DNA of 64,000 bases, from positions 23,309,068 through 23,373,067 of the forward strand of contig NC_090952.1 of NCBI RefSeq assembly GCF_040807025.1, in the 5' to 3' direction. The DNA comes from Struthio camelus (lineage: Eukaryota > Chordata > Aves > Struthioniformes > Struthionidae). The notes under the pieces were generated by a model that ran no database searches, was not told the DNA's origin, and saw only the letters and a list, made by a program, of their open reading frames with translations. How positions within the stretch are numbered: the first letter of the stretch is position 1; each line of letters starts with the position of its first letter. Positions 10,501 to 25,500 of this stretch are shown here, in pieces. Both the position numbers and the translations under genes were made by a program.

Positions 10501-13500
10501 ACCCTGCACCCTTTCTTGTGGAACAAGAAAGAGCCGATCTTGTTGATCGGCCTTGTACGTGCCGATCTGAAAGCACTGAATAAATCTCTTCAATACTTTA
10601 ACCTGTGAAGCGACCCAGGAAATACTTTCCTTTGGAATGTTACCATCTCACATCACTGTCGTGAAGGTGTCATTTCCCATACTGCTATTTCAGTGTTACA
10701 ATTTCTCACTAAACTAATGCTTTCCTTTCTTCCCCCCACCCCCTCCAACTCTAGCAAAGAAAGCTTTCTTCTGATTCTATTTGCTGGAACAGGTTAGTAA
10801 GAAAATTAGGTTTTATGAGAAATGAAAACATAACCTTATTTTACCTTTCCTATCCTACCTTCCCCTCCCCCAAACTATAGAATAAGCAAATGAAAACTAA
10901 AAGCTGATCTAAAATCCTTACAACCTGCCAAAGTATCTCGGTGAAAGGCTTCAAGCTTTCTCTCCCCCCACCCTGAATTGGTTTTGCGACAAAATTGCTT
11001 TTCATTCAAGACTTCATCAGCTATAACAGCAGCCTGCTCATCCAGGCCAACAAAAGAGAAACTCAGTCCTAATTAACACTAGTTAGAGCATACAAACGCC
11101 GACATAATCTTTTGAATTAACTTAAAAAGAAAAAGGATAGTTTTTTTGCACACGCATTTCCCTTTGTGACCATACAGACTGCTGTACTACAATTCAATAT
11201 ACCTTTATTTGCCGGGATGCCTTTGAGGTTCAGGTATGATAGGGATCCAGAAGCAGAGGGCGGCCCTTTCCCACCAACATGATTTGTTACAACAGGCGGT
11301 GACTGTGGTCGTCTCAACAGTGGGGACATACTACGCCTCCTCTTTAGTGATGCTGGAGTATTGAGCTCTCCAGGACGCTTTACCTTATTCTGAGGCCCAG
11401 TGACAAATTCATCTGCCTCATCTATCATCATACCCTGAAAAGAAAATTGTTTCTATCAGTAAAAAAACAGAATTTGAAACCATTTTATCAGTTCATTACT
11501 GGAGCAAGTCTCTCCATGTCACAATTCAGGGGGTTTTCAAAACCCTTTACAGCTCTCAGAATACAGACACGTTTCACGTGCACTGTAACCAGAGACTGAC
11601 CAGCGCCACTCTGTAAATCAACGCAATTCTTTACACATTTCTTAGACCACGTAAAAAATACCACTCCTTTCCGCATAGTACAGAAGAGCTGTACTGGTTA
11701 AGAATACACCGCAGTCGGATAAGAAATTCTACTCATGAATAAAATATTTCAAGTCATGTTAAGAGTAACTATACAGCAGATAGCATGACTCTTCCCTACC
11801 TTCTTATCCTGTTTAAAAGGATTGCCAAATGTATGAAGCCTTTTCGGTTGATCTGGATCAATCTCCCGGAGGGGCGACGGCATCATTTTCAGGTATTCCT
11901 GGTAATTTCCCATTTGAGCAACAGGGACACTATGAAGGCAGTCTGCAGCAGAACAGGAGATCTTTATTTAGTCTGCTTTAAAACTAGGGCAATACAAACT
12001 TCACGCACACGCTTCAGTTACAGGTGTTAGCATTTAAGAACCAGAAATGACTATTTCTTTCCACTATGGAGAAAGAGCTGAAGATTACAATTTTAGAAAT
12101 CAGGCTAACAAGAGCGAAGCTTAATTTGCACAGGAAGAATGAGAAATAAGCAAGTTTAATCTCTATTCTAACAACTGTATCTTAGACCTAACGAGGGCTA
12201 ACTGGAAATAAGCCTCCCTCTGCTTAAGCTACCGTCACTACCAATGCATCTGCCTACTGTATCTTAGCATATGGAATTGCGCTCTCACGAAACTTGCTTT
12301 AAAATTCAAAGCAAGTATGATATTTTCCATGACAGAAGGCAAAAAATTTCTTTCTGCCCTCTCGACAGCCAAGAGAGGCTGAACACCCCAACAAACGATG
12401 CAAAGCTCACTTCCTTTCCCACAACCACAGGGCCGAAAACACCGCTTCAGCGAATAACCAAACAGCTGTACTCTTTCTAAACTGTTAAAGGACGGTGACT
12501 ACTTACCCTCATCCTGCCCCAAGATAAGCCTGTGTGTTTTCAGAAGATTGGTTCTCATTCTAGTTAGCTGGTCTAGAAGACTGCGACGAGGAATATCGTA
12601 AGCGTTTCTGAATGCCTGCGGCTTTAAATCCTAGTTTTAAAACAAAATGAACAACTTTCAGTTAACTCACCAATTCTCATGCAGAGAAATTCCTCTGAAT
12701 ATCGTAATAATGTTAATTATTTAATAATTATTTTGAAGTTACTGCAGATGTTTGTAACTGGATACAGCAGATCCCATGTCTGTTACAGTCTTTTCAGCAA
12801 GGCCCTAGCACCGTCAGCTCCATTAAACCTAAGCATGTTAATTCCTGGACTAGCAACACTTAAATGCCTCTACAAGAGGCAGCTAAACATAATCACCTTT
12901 GTTTACTACTATGGGGTTTTCAAACAGTGTCCGAGATGCATATGCAAAAGATTGCATTTACTCTCCTATTTGTGTCTATTCTTCACTTGTCACAATTCAG
13001 AGTAAATACTTGCTTCCTTTTTCTACATGAAGTCTATAAAAATTACCCATTAAAAATGGATCAGATAACTGCTTAACCATGCAAGATTACTTTGGTGTTT
13101 ACCTTGTTTAAGAGTCCTATGTGGAAGCCAGCAAATTCTTTAGCATTCATTTCTGCCAGTCTCAGTGGTGATTCCCCAGTGATCCCTTGCAGCAGTTGCT
13201 TAAAATCCCTACTGTGCACCAAGGAGAGGCCACTGGAGTGATTTTTCACTTTTATTCCAATTTCTTGTGGAACTTTCTTACCCACTGAACCTATAATCCG
13301 TTCCGACTCTATTTTTGTCTAAAATGGAATCACAGCGTGAGTTAAAGAATCAGCAAGCATTGCAGATCTCAAGTAGTAAACACTCAGTACATCAACAGAC
13401 TAAAACTATAAACGTGGCTCCCAGATACTCAAGAAATGGGAGAACTACCTATCCAGGGATATATTAGAGTCTAAAGAAGAAAAAAATCCTGATGTGCTAG

Positions 13501-16500
13501 CTTAATGAAAAAATATTTAGCCAGTGTATCTAGTTTTAACGGCCAGCAGGAGGTCTGTGAATATTGCAGCAAAATCGGCAAAGTCTGTAACTTTCTTTTT
13601 GTGCCCCTGAAGACTCCTCTTTAAAGAGAAAGAAAGAAAAAAAAAAAAAAACCGCTAACTGAGGATTGGATTTACTAGTTAACAAGTGTATGCATCCATC
13701 TGTAAGACTGTATTTAGCGTTAAGTATATTCAATGTAAGATTTTCAGTCGCTTGCAATACCTTCCAAAAAAATACCCCAAAAACCAAATCAAAAAAAAAA
13801 AAAAACACCCCAGACCGGAATGATTGCAACCCACTTCCCCCAAATCTCATCCTCTGCAGGGTTTGCTTCATCATCTATGGGAAACTCTGATTTGAAGGAC
13901 ATCAGGAACACACCAGAATTCTGGAACTGCATGCCCCTATATGGCAGCTTATAATGCATGCGACACATTTAAACTGTTTCATGCACTGAGAATGTCTGTG
14001 AACACCACAGTAGCCATCTTGAACCATTCTAACTCTGTACTGCAGATAAATAATAAAAATTTGCATACCATTAAGCTATCGAAATACCACAGGAAGTTTT
14101 ACATCTAACAGATGCTCAGTCATGTAAGAGGCTTTTTGAGCATTTGTATTTTGTGCATTCTTTAAGGCAGAGGATTTGTCCTTTGTAATTTTTAAAGGCT
14201 GCACTGCTTCCCCACTGACTTCCAGATATTAAACTACTCTTCAAGAACTACTCATGCTAAGGAGGCATGGCTTTCAGGCAGTTATACCTGAAAAGGCATT
14301 CTTGACAAAGAGAAAAGATATGCCAGACTATTTCCCATCAGGTCACATTTAACACATACAAAGGATTTGACCTGAAGGAAGCAAGAAGCTCAAATATAAA
14401 ACTCTTAACTAGGATCTTATTCCCCCTTGGAAAGGAAGGTACACTTTTTTTTTTTTTTTTTTTTTTAAAAGAATGTACACCTTGCCAAGTCACCCGTGGA
14501 AATAAACATGAAACTGAGAATAAGCCTCTGACTTAAACTGTGATGAATATTGGAAAGAGCAGCCACAAATCCAATTACCGATAATCTTTGGAGTTTAAAA
14601 GGTCTAGTAGATGTTTAAAGCGTAACGGAAGAGGTCTCCTTCTCGCTCCCCTCCACCCCTTACAGAAAGCCCAATCACCGGTCTAGAACCGATCTGGATT
14701 CATCCATATTTGCAGTGGAAATGGTCACCAGTCTTCAATTATAATATTTGCAGTACACCCATATGAACTCCCACAGGGATTAACTGCTTTATAATGAGAT
14801 TACCACAAACTAAATAATCAACGCACTTCTAATTGCAAAGGTTTTATCAATACTACCTGTTGGCTGAGTTTTTTAAGGTAAGAGATAACACTGTAACTAA
14901 GTCCACAATCTAAATTATCTGATATCAGATTTGGAGCTCCCATCATCCTTAGGGCTTTCTTTAATGGCTATAAGGAAAACAAAATACACAATAGTAAGAG
15001 AGTAAGTCTTTAAAAAAAAAGTTTTATAAGATCAATTACAGGAAGCTAAGGCACATGGATTAGTGCTCTAGCTTTTCCACTTTTGGCAACTAAAATTCAC
15101 GTCTATTCAGATAACATGTGACATGAGTTTGGTAGTCTAACTAGCTTGCAACGGACATCATTATGCCACATTACCAAGACACCACACACCGTGGTGCCAC
15201 TGGCAATTCCACTCAAAGGCTCAGTACCAGAATAGCCGGGATGATGCAAGTCCATATTGAGGTGCATTGTCCAAGCTACATGTAAAAGCTGACACAGTGC
15301 CTCCCCCACCCGTTTTCTGGCCCAGCCAGTTCTCTTAGCATCAGCTTCCCAAGTTCTAGCAGTTCACCCACATTAACACTAAGTAAACCCGCATTTTCCT
15401 TACCAAGCTACAAAAATAATGCCAAATTTGGTTTCTCTGAACAATCTCAAGTACATTAAATCAAGGCTTATTAAATATTTAATGAACTGAAAACACGTTA
15501 AATATCTTAATGTAGTTACTATTGCTAAATATTATTAAAGGTATTTATTTCTTAAATGCGTTAAACCTAATCTACATACCTCTGCCAAGCAAAAAGTTTG
15601 CTACCTAAAATTTCATCGTAATTATGTAAGCAAAATTTACTAGAAAGAAGTATAGTGCACTGGGCTCTGGTTGCACTAGCCATCGTTATACCCGGGAACA
15701 AGAAATGAGAAAAGAAACATACCAGTAGGTAGTAAGGAGGCATTGTTTTTAAGTAGTTGTCAAAAGCCTGTCGCCACTTCAGATTTGGTTTAAGTTTGTG
15801 AACCTTAAACAAGTCATCTGCAACAAGGAAAACAACAAAACAGGGTTTCATTTATCTAGTCTCAGACCATTAGCGCTATTCAAAATTCAAGGTGCCACGT
15901 TTCCCCCCTTTTCTTCCCACTCCTTCATCTCCTAATGGGGCTTCCCCACAAAAAACTGTCCTTAACCTTAGGTTTGAAGAGTGTTGAATCCCCAGTCCTA
16001 GCTGCAGTAGATACTCTGGAACGATTCCTCGTTTCAGGCAAACTTTCAAGGTATGCCAGACTCCTCATTATAGTAAGCTTACAAGGTCTGCCAGAATCTT
16101 AAATACTGCACACAGCTACTAGTAACGTGGAAGGTGTAACAGATCCACCTGCTAGAGGGTTTTTAACCTCCCTCAGCGCTCTTATGCATCATCATGGACT
16201 CTCTGCATCTGACTAAACCAAACAACATTCATTTGGTCCAATTTCCATTTTCAAAATAGCTTTTGTTCAACCTGTATGATGAATTCGATCCTTGCTTCCA
16301 ATAAAAATATCAGTAGGTATCAGAGGGGAGGAAAAGAAAAGAGAGCAAAAAAAAAAAAGAGAGAGAGCAGGGAATCCTTATGGCGAGCTTTGCTGGACTC
16401 CGCTGGTAACAGCGGCAGCTGTTCCTGGCAGAGGAGGAGTATGCCTCCAGCCCCACCGCCTACCTCTTGCCAGAGCAGCAAACTCTCCCACGGATGCAGA

Positions 16501-19500
16501 CAAGAGACTGTAATTAGCTACACAGACTGTTTGATGCCGTTTACAAAAAGGGCAACCAGACACATTACTTTCTTTGGACACTGTTTTGGAAACACCTTGC
16601 TCACACTAGACGTGTGCCTATCCCTGTTCAGGAGTCACTGACTTGGAGCATGTACCTATTTGCTACGTACACTACAAACTGTAACAGCGATCTCCAAACA
16701 TCAGAAGTGAACATGGCCTCCTGCAGTTTATCTTTTGAGATTATAATTTGTCAGTTGGGATCAAGTGTCTTCTTAGTAGGCCTGTAATATGCTGGCAAAG
16801 GAAGGCTAGTGGAAGTATATACAGGACTGGAGAAAGGGAGGTCCAAAAACTAACTGAGGAGAGCTGCAGGAGGAGACAGGGACATGGGGACATGTACAGA
16901 AGAGGGTGAGAGAAAGACAGATGCAGCAAGGAAACTGTTTTCTCCAGATTGAGCTTTCAGGAAGATATATTTGGAGAAGAAAATTTGACTTGCATAGTAT
17001 TCTGCATAAATAGAACAGATATTAAGATACGATTTTCCAAGTTCTCATTGTCAAACCACATTTAATTACAGGTATTTTCCAATCTAAATGAATTCCATAT
17101 CACATACAGAAACTACTCTACAGCTGCTCTAATTATTCTCTTTCTGGCCTGAAGGAAGCGGGGTGGAGCTTGACAAGACAAGCCAGAACTCCATTTCTCA
17201 ATCTCAATATACCGCATGCTTAGTGCTATTATCCAGGAGAACCTGTGATAATATTCTGACACATGGCAAATGTAAAATAATATCCATTCTTATCTTATAA
17301 GCCTATTAGCTTTTTGTAGCAAAATGGAAGTTAAACTATACACCCCTCTCCCAAAAGTCCATGAAAAAAACACTAAAACCCTGCAAAGTGTTGTTATAAT
17401 ATGCGCTAATACTTTAAAGTCTGTAAGTCGGTTATGAGTATAGCTTAAAACTCAGACTCCGTATCATCCATTTTTTACTGTCTGATTTCTTACACTGACA
17501 CAACCCCGCAAGTCTGACAGGGCAGCCATTCTTAGGCATAGACGTTCACAAAACGTACTGGTTCAGCTAGCCCTAACGCTTGACCCGCAGCATGGCTGTG
17601 GCCTGAGAAGTCAGCCGCAGAAGCGCCTCTCTGATCTCTGCTATCCAGAAAAAGAAGTTCTGACATGTAAGTAGAACTTCAGCAAAGATCCATCCTATTT
17701 ACAATGAGAGCCTGCCAGCAGCATGAACTCACTGCAAGAACTCCTACCTTCTAGAAGGAAGAAAGTCACAGTGGTAAACATAACTACAAGTTTTAAGGAA
17801 AGCATCACCAGCAACATCTTACCTGCCTCTGTTGCAAGAGTTCAAGACAGTTAGGCACTTTTTTTTCCAGCAGAATGCAACACAGGCACTTGAAATGTAC
17901 TTTTTCCACTGTGCCCTGGGCTGCATGTGAGCGTTTATATACGTAGGCAAACAACTGATAACTCAGTTAACTATTTCTTTTATAGATTAAATTCAAGACC
18001 TTTGTAAATAAAATTCAAAACTATTGAAAGAATCCTTTGAGAAAATAGTTTTAGTCCAGCCTATTGATTTCCACATGCTATTCTCGGCATAGTCCAAAAA
18101 TCACTTAATACAAAATTCTTTTCACTTCTGCTAAACTCAAAGGGAGCCAAAAGCACTGGATAATTTGGAAGATGGTATCAGAAGCCACGAGGAAAGAGCC
18201 ACAAGCTGTAACAATTCAAGAGAATATAGGTAAAACTACAGAAAGATCAGTTAATTTAATCTGTGTGTGCCACAAATAGTCTTCACCCACAACCCACCAA
18301 ATTGTGACAAAGAAGATACTAATACACATCTTTAATACTCTGTACCGCCTTAGGGGGCTTGATGTACTTTCAATCTTGGTGAACAGGGTAAAGAACGAAA
18401 CAAAAACAAACAACAGCAACAAAAACAGGCAAGCTTAATAGTTTCGTTAAGCTGATTACCAAAGTAGCTCATGTGACAAAAGACTAGTTCAGAACAACAG
18501 GTTGTATCGTGTAGCGCAAACTTAAAACTTAACCTTTTTTTTTTTTTTTTTTTTTTAAAATCACCACCCACATAAAATTCCACCTTAACAAGTACAACGC
18601 TATTTCCTGCCCATTCCTATAATTCTCTTAGCTTTCCAATGCCTCTACGCTAATAGATAAGCTCCTTCATTTTGAGAAGACACTCATCACTTTACATTCA
18701 GAGAAAGTAATATTTTTGGCTAGATTGTCTGCAGGGAAAGATAAGGAGCTACAAGGTAAAAGAGCATCCAGCTACCAAAAAGGTAGTGCATTATTCTCTT
18801 CTTCCATTGGTACAAAGTATTTGGTCCCCCCACTCCCAGTGCAATAGCACATTATGCTTACATTTGTGAGAATGACAGCCCTTGGTTTCCAAAATATAAA
18901 ACCATTATTTATAGGCTTTCTCCAGGAGCCTATAAAAACATCAAGGAAGCTGTCCACGTTGCAGTCCTTCATGGGCAGACCTCTTCTAAACGCTCATTCG
19001 TCTGCCTATTTAGTCCCATGGAGAAAGGCTATTAACCACCTCATGGTATTCGCATCATTGCTATTTCACCACTGCTTCTGCTGATACTCCCAGTGAGTAA
19101 GCCCAAACTCTGTCCATCAGTGCCTGCACTTTCACTAATACTCCTAGGAAGATCAGTCAAAAAAACATCTTAGGAAAGGCAGCAGCACTCAGCAGCACGC
19201 TCATCTTCACTAAGCTCTAGCTCTAAACCCTCGTTTGACTTCTCCTGTATGAATCTGGCTGTACAATTGTTTTGAAACAGAAAAATATCTTAAGAGTATA
19301 ATGGCTTTGCTAATATCAAAGACAACAGTCCTCCAAGAAGAAATTTCTATAATCCCTAGGTGACATACTCAGCATCGAAGTACATCCTCATTCACCTGTG
19401 AAAAGCACCACTGCACCCCTATCTCCTCAGTTCTCAGAGCATGCCACTACTGCAAACAAGTCACGATGGCTCTCTCTAGTCTTCCTTAGTAGTTGAAAGA

Positions 19501-22500
19501 GAAGGAGCAGTTTAGCTGCAACAGCACTTTCCACGTAATCTGTCTTCTCTGTAAAAGAGCTAGAGACCAGAGTCTTGTCAGCCAACCTCTCCCCCACAGT
19601 GCATGGGTCAGGATAACAATGAACTGTGTAGCCGCACTGTTTTATGAACAGCCATGTTAAGCGGCTCCTTACAAAGCTTCAGATTCTAAGAGCAGATCCA
19701 TGACGTTACATGCTATAGCATTCCCAAATCCACTCTTGCAGAAACTGAGAAATCAATCACTCGATCTATAGGATGTGGTACAATTTACATCCTTCAGTTG
19801 TGGACCACTACAGCTGTTTCAGTTCACTCAAGCAAGCATCACCGGAAGGCTTCCTCATGCATGCCTATCCTGTCTGTCTTTTAGGGCTGTCTCTTACATT
19901 ATTTTCCAAAAATAGGATCTATAGTCCTTCTGCTCAGGAATGCAGAAGGAATATAGAAATGCAGGAAACTTAATCATCTTGCTCTCTGCTTATAATGCTT
20001 GAACACACGTAAGCCACTTGGTAAGAGAGTTGAACGCTCACAGAATGGTTCAGAAAACTGTACGGTACAAACGAAACAGTTGCAGGGCATTTTGGGTTTA
20101 TTCCTTCAACAGAAGGAAGGGAAAAATATCATCCACGGTACTATCCCTAGGTAAGTCCCACTCTTCAAATACAATATTCTACCGTTATGGCAGCAGCCAC
20201 TAGAACCTTGTTGATGGAACAGTATGGGTGGTAGTGGCTGCACAGAGCAGACTTCGCTCCTGCGCTTGGGAAGTTCTCACATCCTTTTTAATGGGGTGAG
20301 AGCAGGGAAAGATTGGTTTTGTACACTCAAGTCCTTGACTGAAACATCACTATCCATTATTGCTATGTATCAAGCTTATTATAGTCGTAGCCATTTTCTG
20401 CATTGGTAAGTAGAAAAGCGGCCAGATCTGCTTTTAGATTTAATGTATATTCTACAGAATTTAATTCCACCATGCCTTAGAGAGCAAGGATTAGAAAAGT
20501 CCCAGAAAAAAGATCTGACTGTAACCCTTTTGTGTATCTGTTTGTGTTAACAATACGGAATACACAGTATTTGTATTCTAGAGAAAACATCCAGTTTACA
20601 ACTCAAACAGCACGGAAGCTTCACATTCTCCTTTAAACAGACCTAAATTTCTGACGATGTGGGATACCAGGTAGTTGCGAGTGAACTGCAGAACAGCACT
20701 ACCAATATTGAAGAGGAGCCTTTGTCCATAAAGCAGGAAGAGCTTTAGATCCCTGCAAAAAAAGGCAGGGGGAGGACGTGGATTGCCAGGAAAGACACGG
20801 CAGAACCGCAAACGCCAGCATCAAAAGCACACCAAAACGAACAGGGAAATTCACTTGGTATCAAAGACGACGACTTCACTAGTGGATTTGCAGCAGTAGC
20901 TCAGCAGCAGGCTCACAGAAACCATAATTTAGTCTAAAAGTAGGATACTTGCACACTTTGGGACAATTATTAGGCTGTGTGGATGATTATACAAGACAAA
21001 TTCATATTACCAACAAGCATAAATTTTCTTTTTTGATTATGGCCAGGATTATGAGAAAGCACTCCTGAATTGTTTTTCCTAGAACTGAATGCAACAGTCT
21101 TGTGTAAGATATAGTGAGAGTCAATGTTAATTAATTCTCTTATATCTTCACTGTTATTCTGTATCACTAAGCACACCCACAGAAAACAAAAAAGCCCTGC
21201 AGCAGCCCTGCAGCATCTACAGCTAAAAGGTTTACTACCACCCATAAACCTACTCTCTCTGCAGTTATCTTTTTGCCATGGGAACCAGAACCCTTACAGC
21301 CACAATCATTACGGCACCTATTCACGCAGCACCTTTCCGTACTGTCTTTCCTGTAGAAAGCAAGTTCATTATGGGAATGAAAGACACAGGTCCTTTGGGC
21401 AGGGAAGAAACGTGGGCTGCTTCATTGCTGTTTCGCTTTACTACTCTGAACTGCATCAGGGAATTTCCCTTTTCCCAACACCCATAAGAAACCCTGCATC
21501 TGATCTTCCAGTCAAAAATTAGCTGCTGCAAGAGCAACTACAGAACCTGGATACACCACACCCTAAATGAGGGAAAAGAATGGAGGTTGAAGCTTACTCC
21601 AGGTTAAGGAAGAGGCTACGTGTCTAGGAGGTGAACAGCATCAAACATGCACTGGAAGCAGGTAGCTCTCCTCCTCTGCTGGAGAGAAAAAAAGGGAGAG
21701 GGGGTATGAAAATCCTCTCCTCCCAAAGTATATTAAAGAGTTTGCAACATTCTCTACTCTCTGATCTCCATTATTTTATAATGTCTCAAACTAAGGCACA
21801 AGACTAGCCGTTATTGTTTTTTTTTTTTTTTTTTCTCCATTCTGAGGTAGTTATATCAGCAGACTAACGTAAATTTATTACCTACCTAACAACGGAAGTA
21901 AAACAGGATAGTTGTAAGGCATCACAAAGAGGTTTACACAGGTTAAAGTAGTGCTTGCTTTTAAATACCCGAACGGATGGCCAAGTTCGCTGTATTTTCC
22001 GCTGCTGCTCACAAATACCTGATAAAGAATAAAAGGTATCACTGTATTGTAAGAACAGAGAATATTAAGCACAGAGCATTTAAAATTAAAATCAATCCGA
22101 ATCCAAGTCCATTAAAACAACAGATTATCAAGAACCGCCAAGCTGGAGGTTGCACACACCAAAGTGAGCATGCACTTACACTCCTCGGTCATAAAACTCA
22201 GACATGCAACATTTAGTATACCCCCAGTGTGGAACTGCTCTTCACAGTATAATCTTTAGTGAGCCTATTTTCAAGTGATGCTCTGAATAGCTTTCTAACT
22301 ATTTAAAACAGGTTAAAGGACACCTGTTGAAGGTATGTTAAAAAAGCAATCCATTTAAAATTAGTCCTCTGACTCGCATATAAAATAGTACAACTAAAAT
22401 TTACAATATTGATAAATCAAAAAATTTAGAACTTTTTAAACATACACATTTCAAACAAATATTCAAGAAATTTCTCTTAATTATGCAAAATGTCAACATT

Positions 22501-25500
22501 CTTGATTTTGATTTTTTTTTAAATTAGGCATAGGAATATTAACCTTGGGAAAAAAGTATTCTCTATTTGCAAACAAGGATTTCAACAGGATGAAGGTGGT
22601 ACATATTCTCATTGGGACACTCAAAATAATCCATATTTAACCAAAAATAGTTTTTGTAAGAAAATAAACCTTAGAGTAAAAAGGAATTTTTTTCCCCTCT
22701 GTTTTTTTCCAGGCATTTTTTACTTGGATGGATTTGCTAAATGGTGTCTACGATAATTAGCCTATTTCTCTAGTTTGTAAGGGTCTGGTATGCAGCTGGG
22801 AAAATAAAAGCCATTTTTGAAAGAGAGCAGAGAAATTTAAAAAAACTGAGATTGTTTGGAGGACTTAGGCAAATAATATACCTACGAATGTATTAAAGAC
22901 ATTTGGGCAATTAACTTGTTAAAAGTAACTTCAATTTCTCTTCTAAAAACGGTTTTTATATTTGCAGTTAAGTTTTAATATTTATTGGAAGTGGGATGGA
23001 AATAAAAATAAAGAGACACACACTTCACAAACCCTTTCCAGATTACACTAACCAAACTCCTGGTGTACCTATTGAGCTATCCTTTACAGGAATACCACAG
23101 GGAAGGTAATTAGAAGCTTTGTTTTATAGAAGATGCAGAAACAAGTCACTCTTCCAAAACCACTGAAGGAGTGTGCGGCAAAGGATTGCAACAACAGAAC
23201 ACTGACGTCTTCAAGGCCAAGCTAGTTGCCAGTCTAGTCAACAAGATAACAGCTTCCATCCAGTTCCTACTAGTAGCTTCAACCACCTAGTGGAAATTGT
23301 TACCTAATCAATATCTACAGGTGTGACGGAAACTAGTGCTAGTTTTTCCTGTAAGCAAACGGAAGCCTGCAAGAGAATTTCAATTTAGCCAAAAATGCAG
23401 CCCCGGGGACACATTTCTTAGCAAAAGGTGATGGGACCTAAAAACAGAATTAAACAAACTTACAAAGCCTATAGAGACACCTCCTTTCTAATAGAATTAC
23501 CAGAAGTTAGAATGCTGTTAACTGACACCATGACATGTTTCTTCTCATCAGCCACAGCGTCTGACATCAGACCCTTGCTCCGGAAGCGTACAAAGTCTAA
23601 GGTGCTGCTACTTTATGATACTTCTAGAATCAAGTAAAGGTCAAGTACCTGCCAGCAGGTATGGGGAGACTTCCGTTCCAAGATGTATTGCGTTAAGGGT
23701 GAAGGCTCTAGCTCATACTTGTCAAAAGGAAGCTTGTCTATTACCATTGGTTCACAATCAACACAGGAGAACCTCACAACGGGGTGAGCTGTGCGTGGAG
23801 GCTAAAAGGAAGGGGAAAAACATAACACATCAATTGTTCAATATTAACAGTGAACAAGCCAACCCTCTTTATTTGAGAGGGAGGGAGGGAGGGAGGGAGG
23901 GAGAGAGAGAGAGAGAGAAAGGGGCAGAGAGAAAGAGAGACGCTCATAAGCATACATTTAACAATCCTGTGAGCCTAAACTCTCAGTTTCCATAATTTCC
24001 TTTAAAAATAAAAATAGGGCATAAGCTCCTACACTGTGATATCAATTATCTAAATATTTCTCTAACTTAAAGAAAAACAACAACATTGGTACACACATTC
24101 TTCCCATCAAGAGAAAAATATGGTTAATATTTAACTATTTATCTCTATATTTAAAAGCCTCGTTAGTCAATCCGTAATATGACAAATGATTTAAAGAAAA
24201 CTTCAGCTCTGCCTCCCAGCTTGATGCTCACAGAACTATACATGTGAATTTGTGCTCACTTCATGAAGAATATTGCAAGATACTCCCTGCTGAGTTTGAT
24301 TTTTTTCCCTCCTGAATCATGGTCGGGGGGGGGGGGGGGGGGAGGGATTGTGAGGAAGGGTACCTTGAGCACTTGCAAAGTGCAGAAACGGAATATGCCT
24401 GACAGGAAAGAAATATTTAGAAAGGCTATTAAGACATGCCAAAAGCATGACCATTTCAGAAGGAAAGGGAGAAATGAATGCTGTTCTCTCCTCATTTTCC
24501 AAATGATGCAAATCTTCCCTTACAGTTTTAATTCTTCCCGCCAGTGAAAAGAGTCCATATACAAAGTACTGCTAAACAGACAAACACAGTGGATTTTCTA
24601 TCCTCCTGAATAAAAATCCTCCTTGCTCCATCTGAATACCTTTTATTAAGCTTCTGATTAAAATTTAAAAGGCTCACTATGACCTGTGGTATAAGAATTT
24701 AAAAGCTTATAAAACTGAACGGTAAAAACTGTTTACCAAAATAGCTCACCAGATACATGGCAGTAACCTTTTCACATCCAAAATGTATCACAGCATAGGA
24801 TATCTACATTAGATTATAGTATCCTGTGTTAACAACAGTTTGAACTGCTCCTTTCAAGCAAAGTTAGATCATATTGCTAAACAGAGAGTCAAAGATTACG
24901 TTATTATTCATTTTCAGTTGGTTTATTAGACACAATTCTTTTTTCCAGTTCTAATTTCACTTACCAGTGTTGGTGAATTCTGATCAGGCCAAAAAGATTC
25001 TGGGATTGGCCAATGTCCAACAGGAACACCAGTCTTAGGGTTAGGCCGTACATAAATGAGCTTATGACAACTATGCCACGGTTGAGAAGTAAATGAATTG
25101 ATGGGCCTGGATGAATCAACAAGTCCATCTAAAATTTAAACAAAGCAAAATAACAACAAAAAAAGAAAGCAAATAACAACAGGGCACCCATTTGTTTCCC
25201 AGCAAAACTTCTCTGTTAGCAACCAATGTGTTCCGTTACATTTTTTTTTCAAAGACGTACAGGTCTTTGCATCAGTGACTGGAAAAGCTAAATATCATCG
25301 TGTAAAACAGAATCATCTGAGAAACAATGATAATCTTTGCCCGCTTCTACCCTCCCGCATCTGTGGCACAGCAGTTAGATAATTAGCCCAGTAAGGCATA
25401 CTCACATATTGTGGAAAAAGTGTTTTCTTAAGTTCAGTACTTAAGCTTTGTGGAAGAGTCAGATGCAGTTTGCAGAAGCAGTTTTTGTCACATTAGTTAA

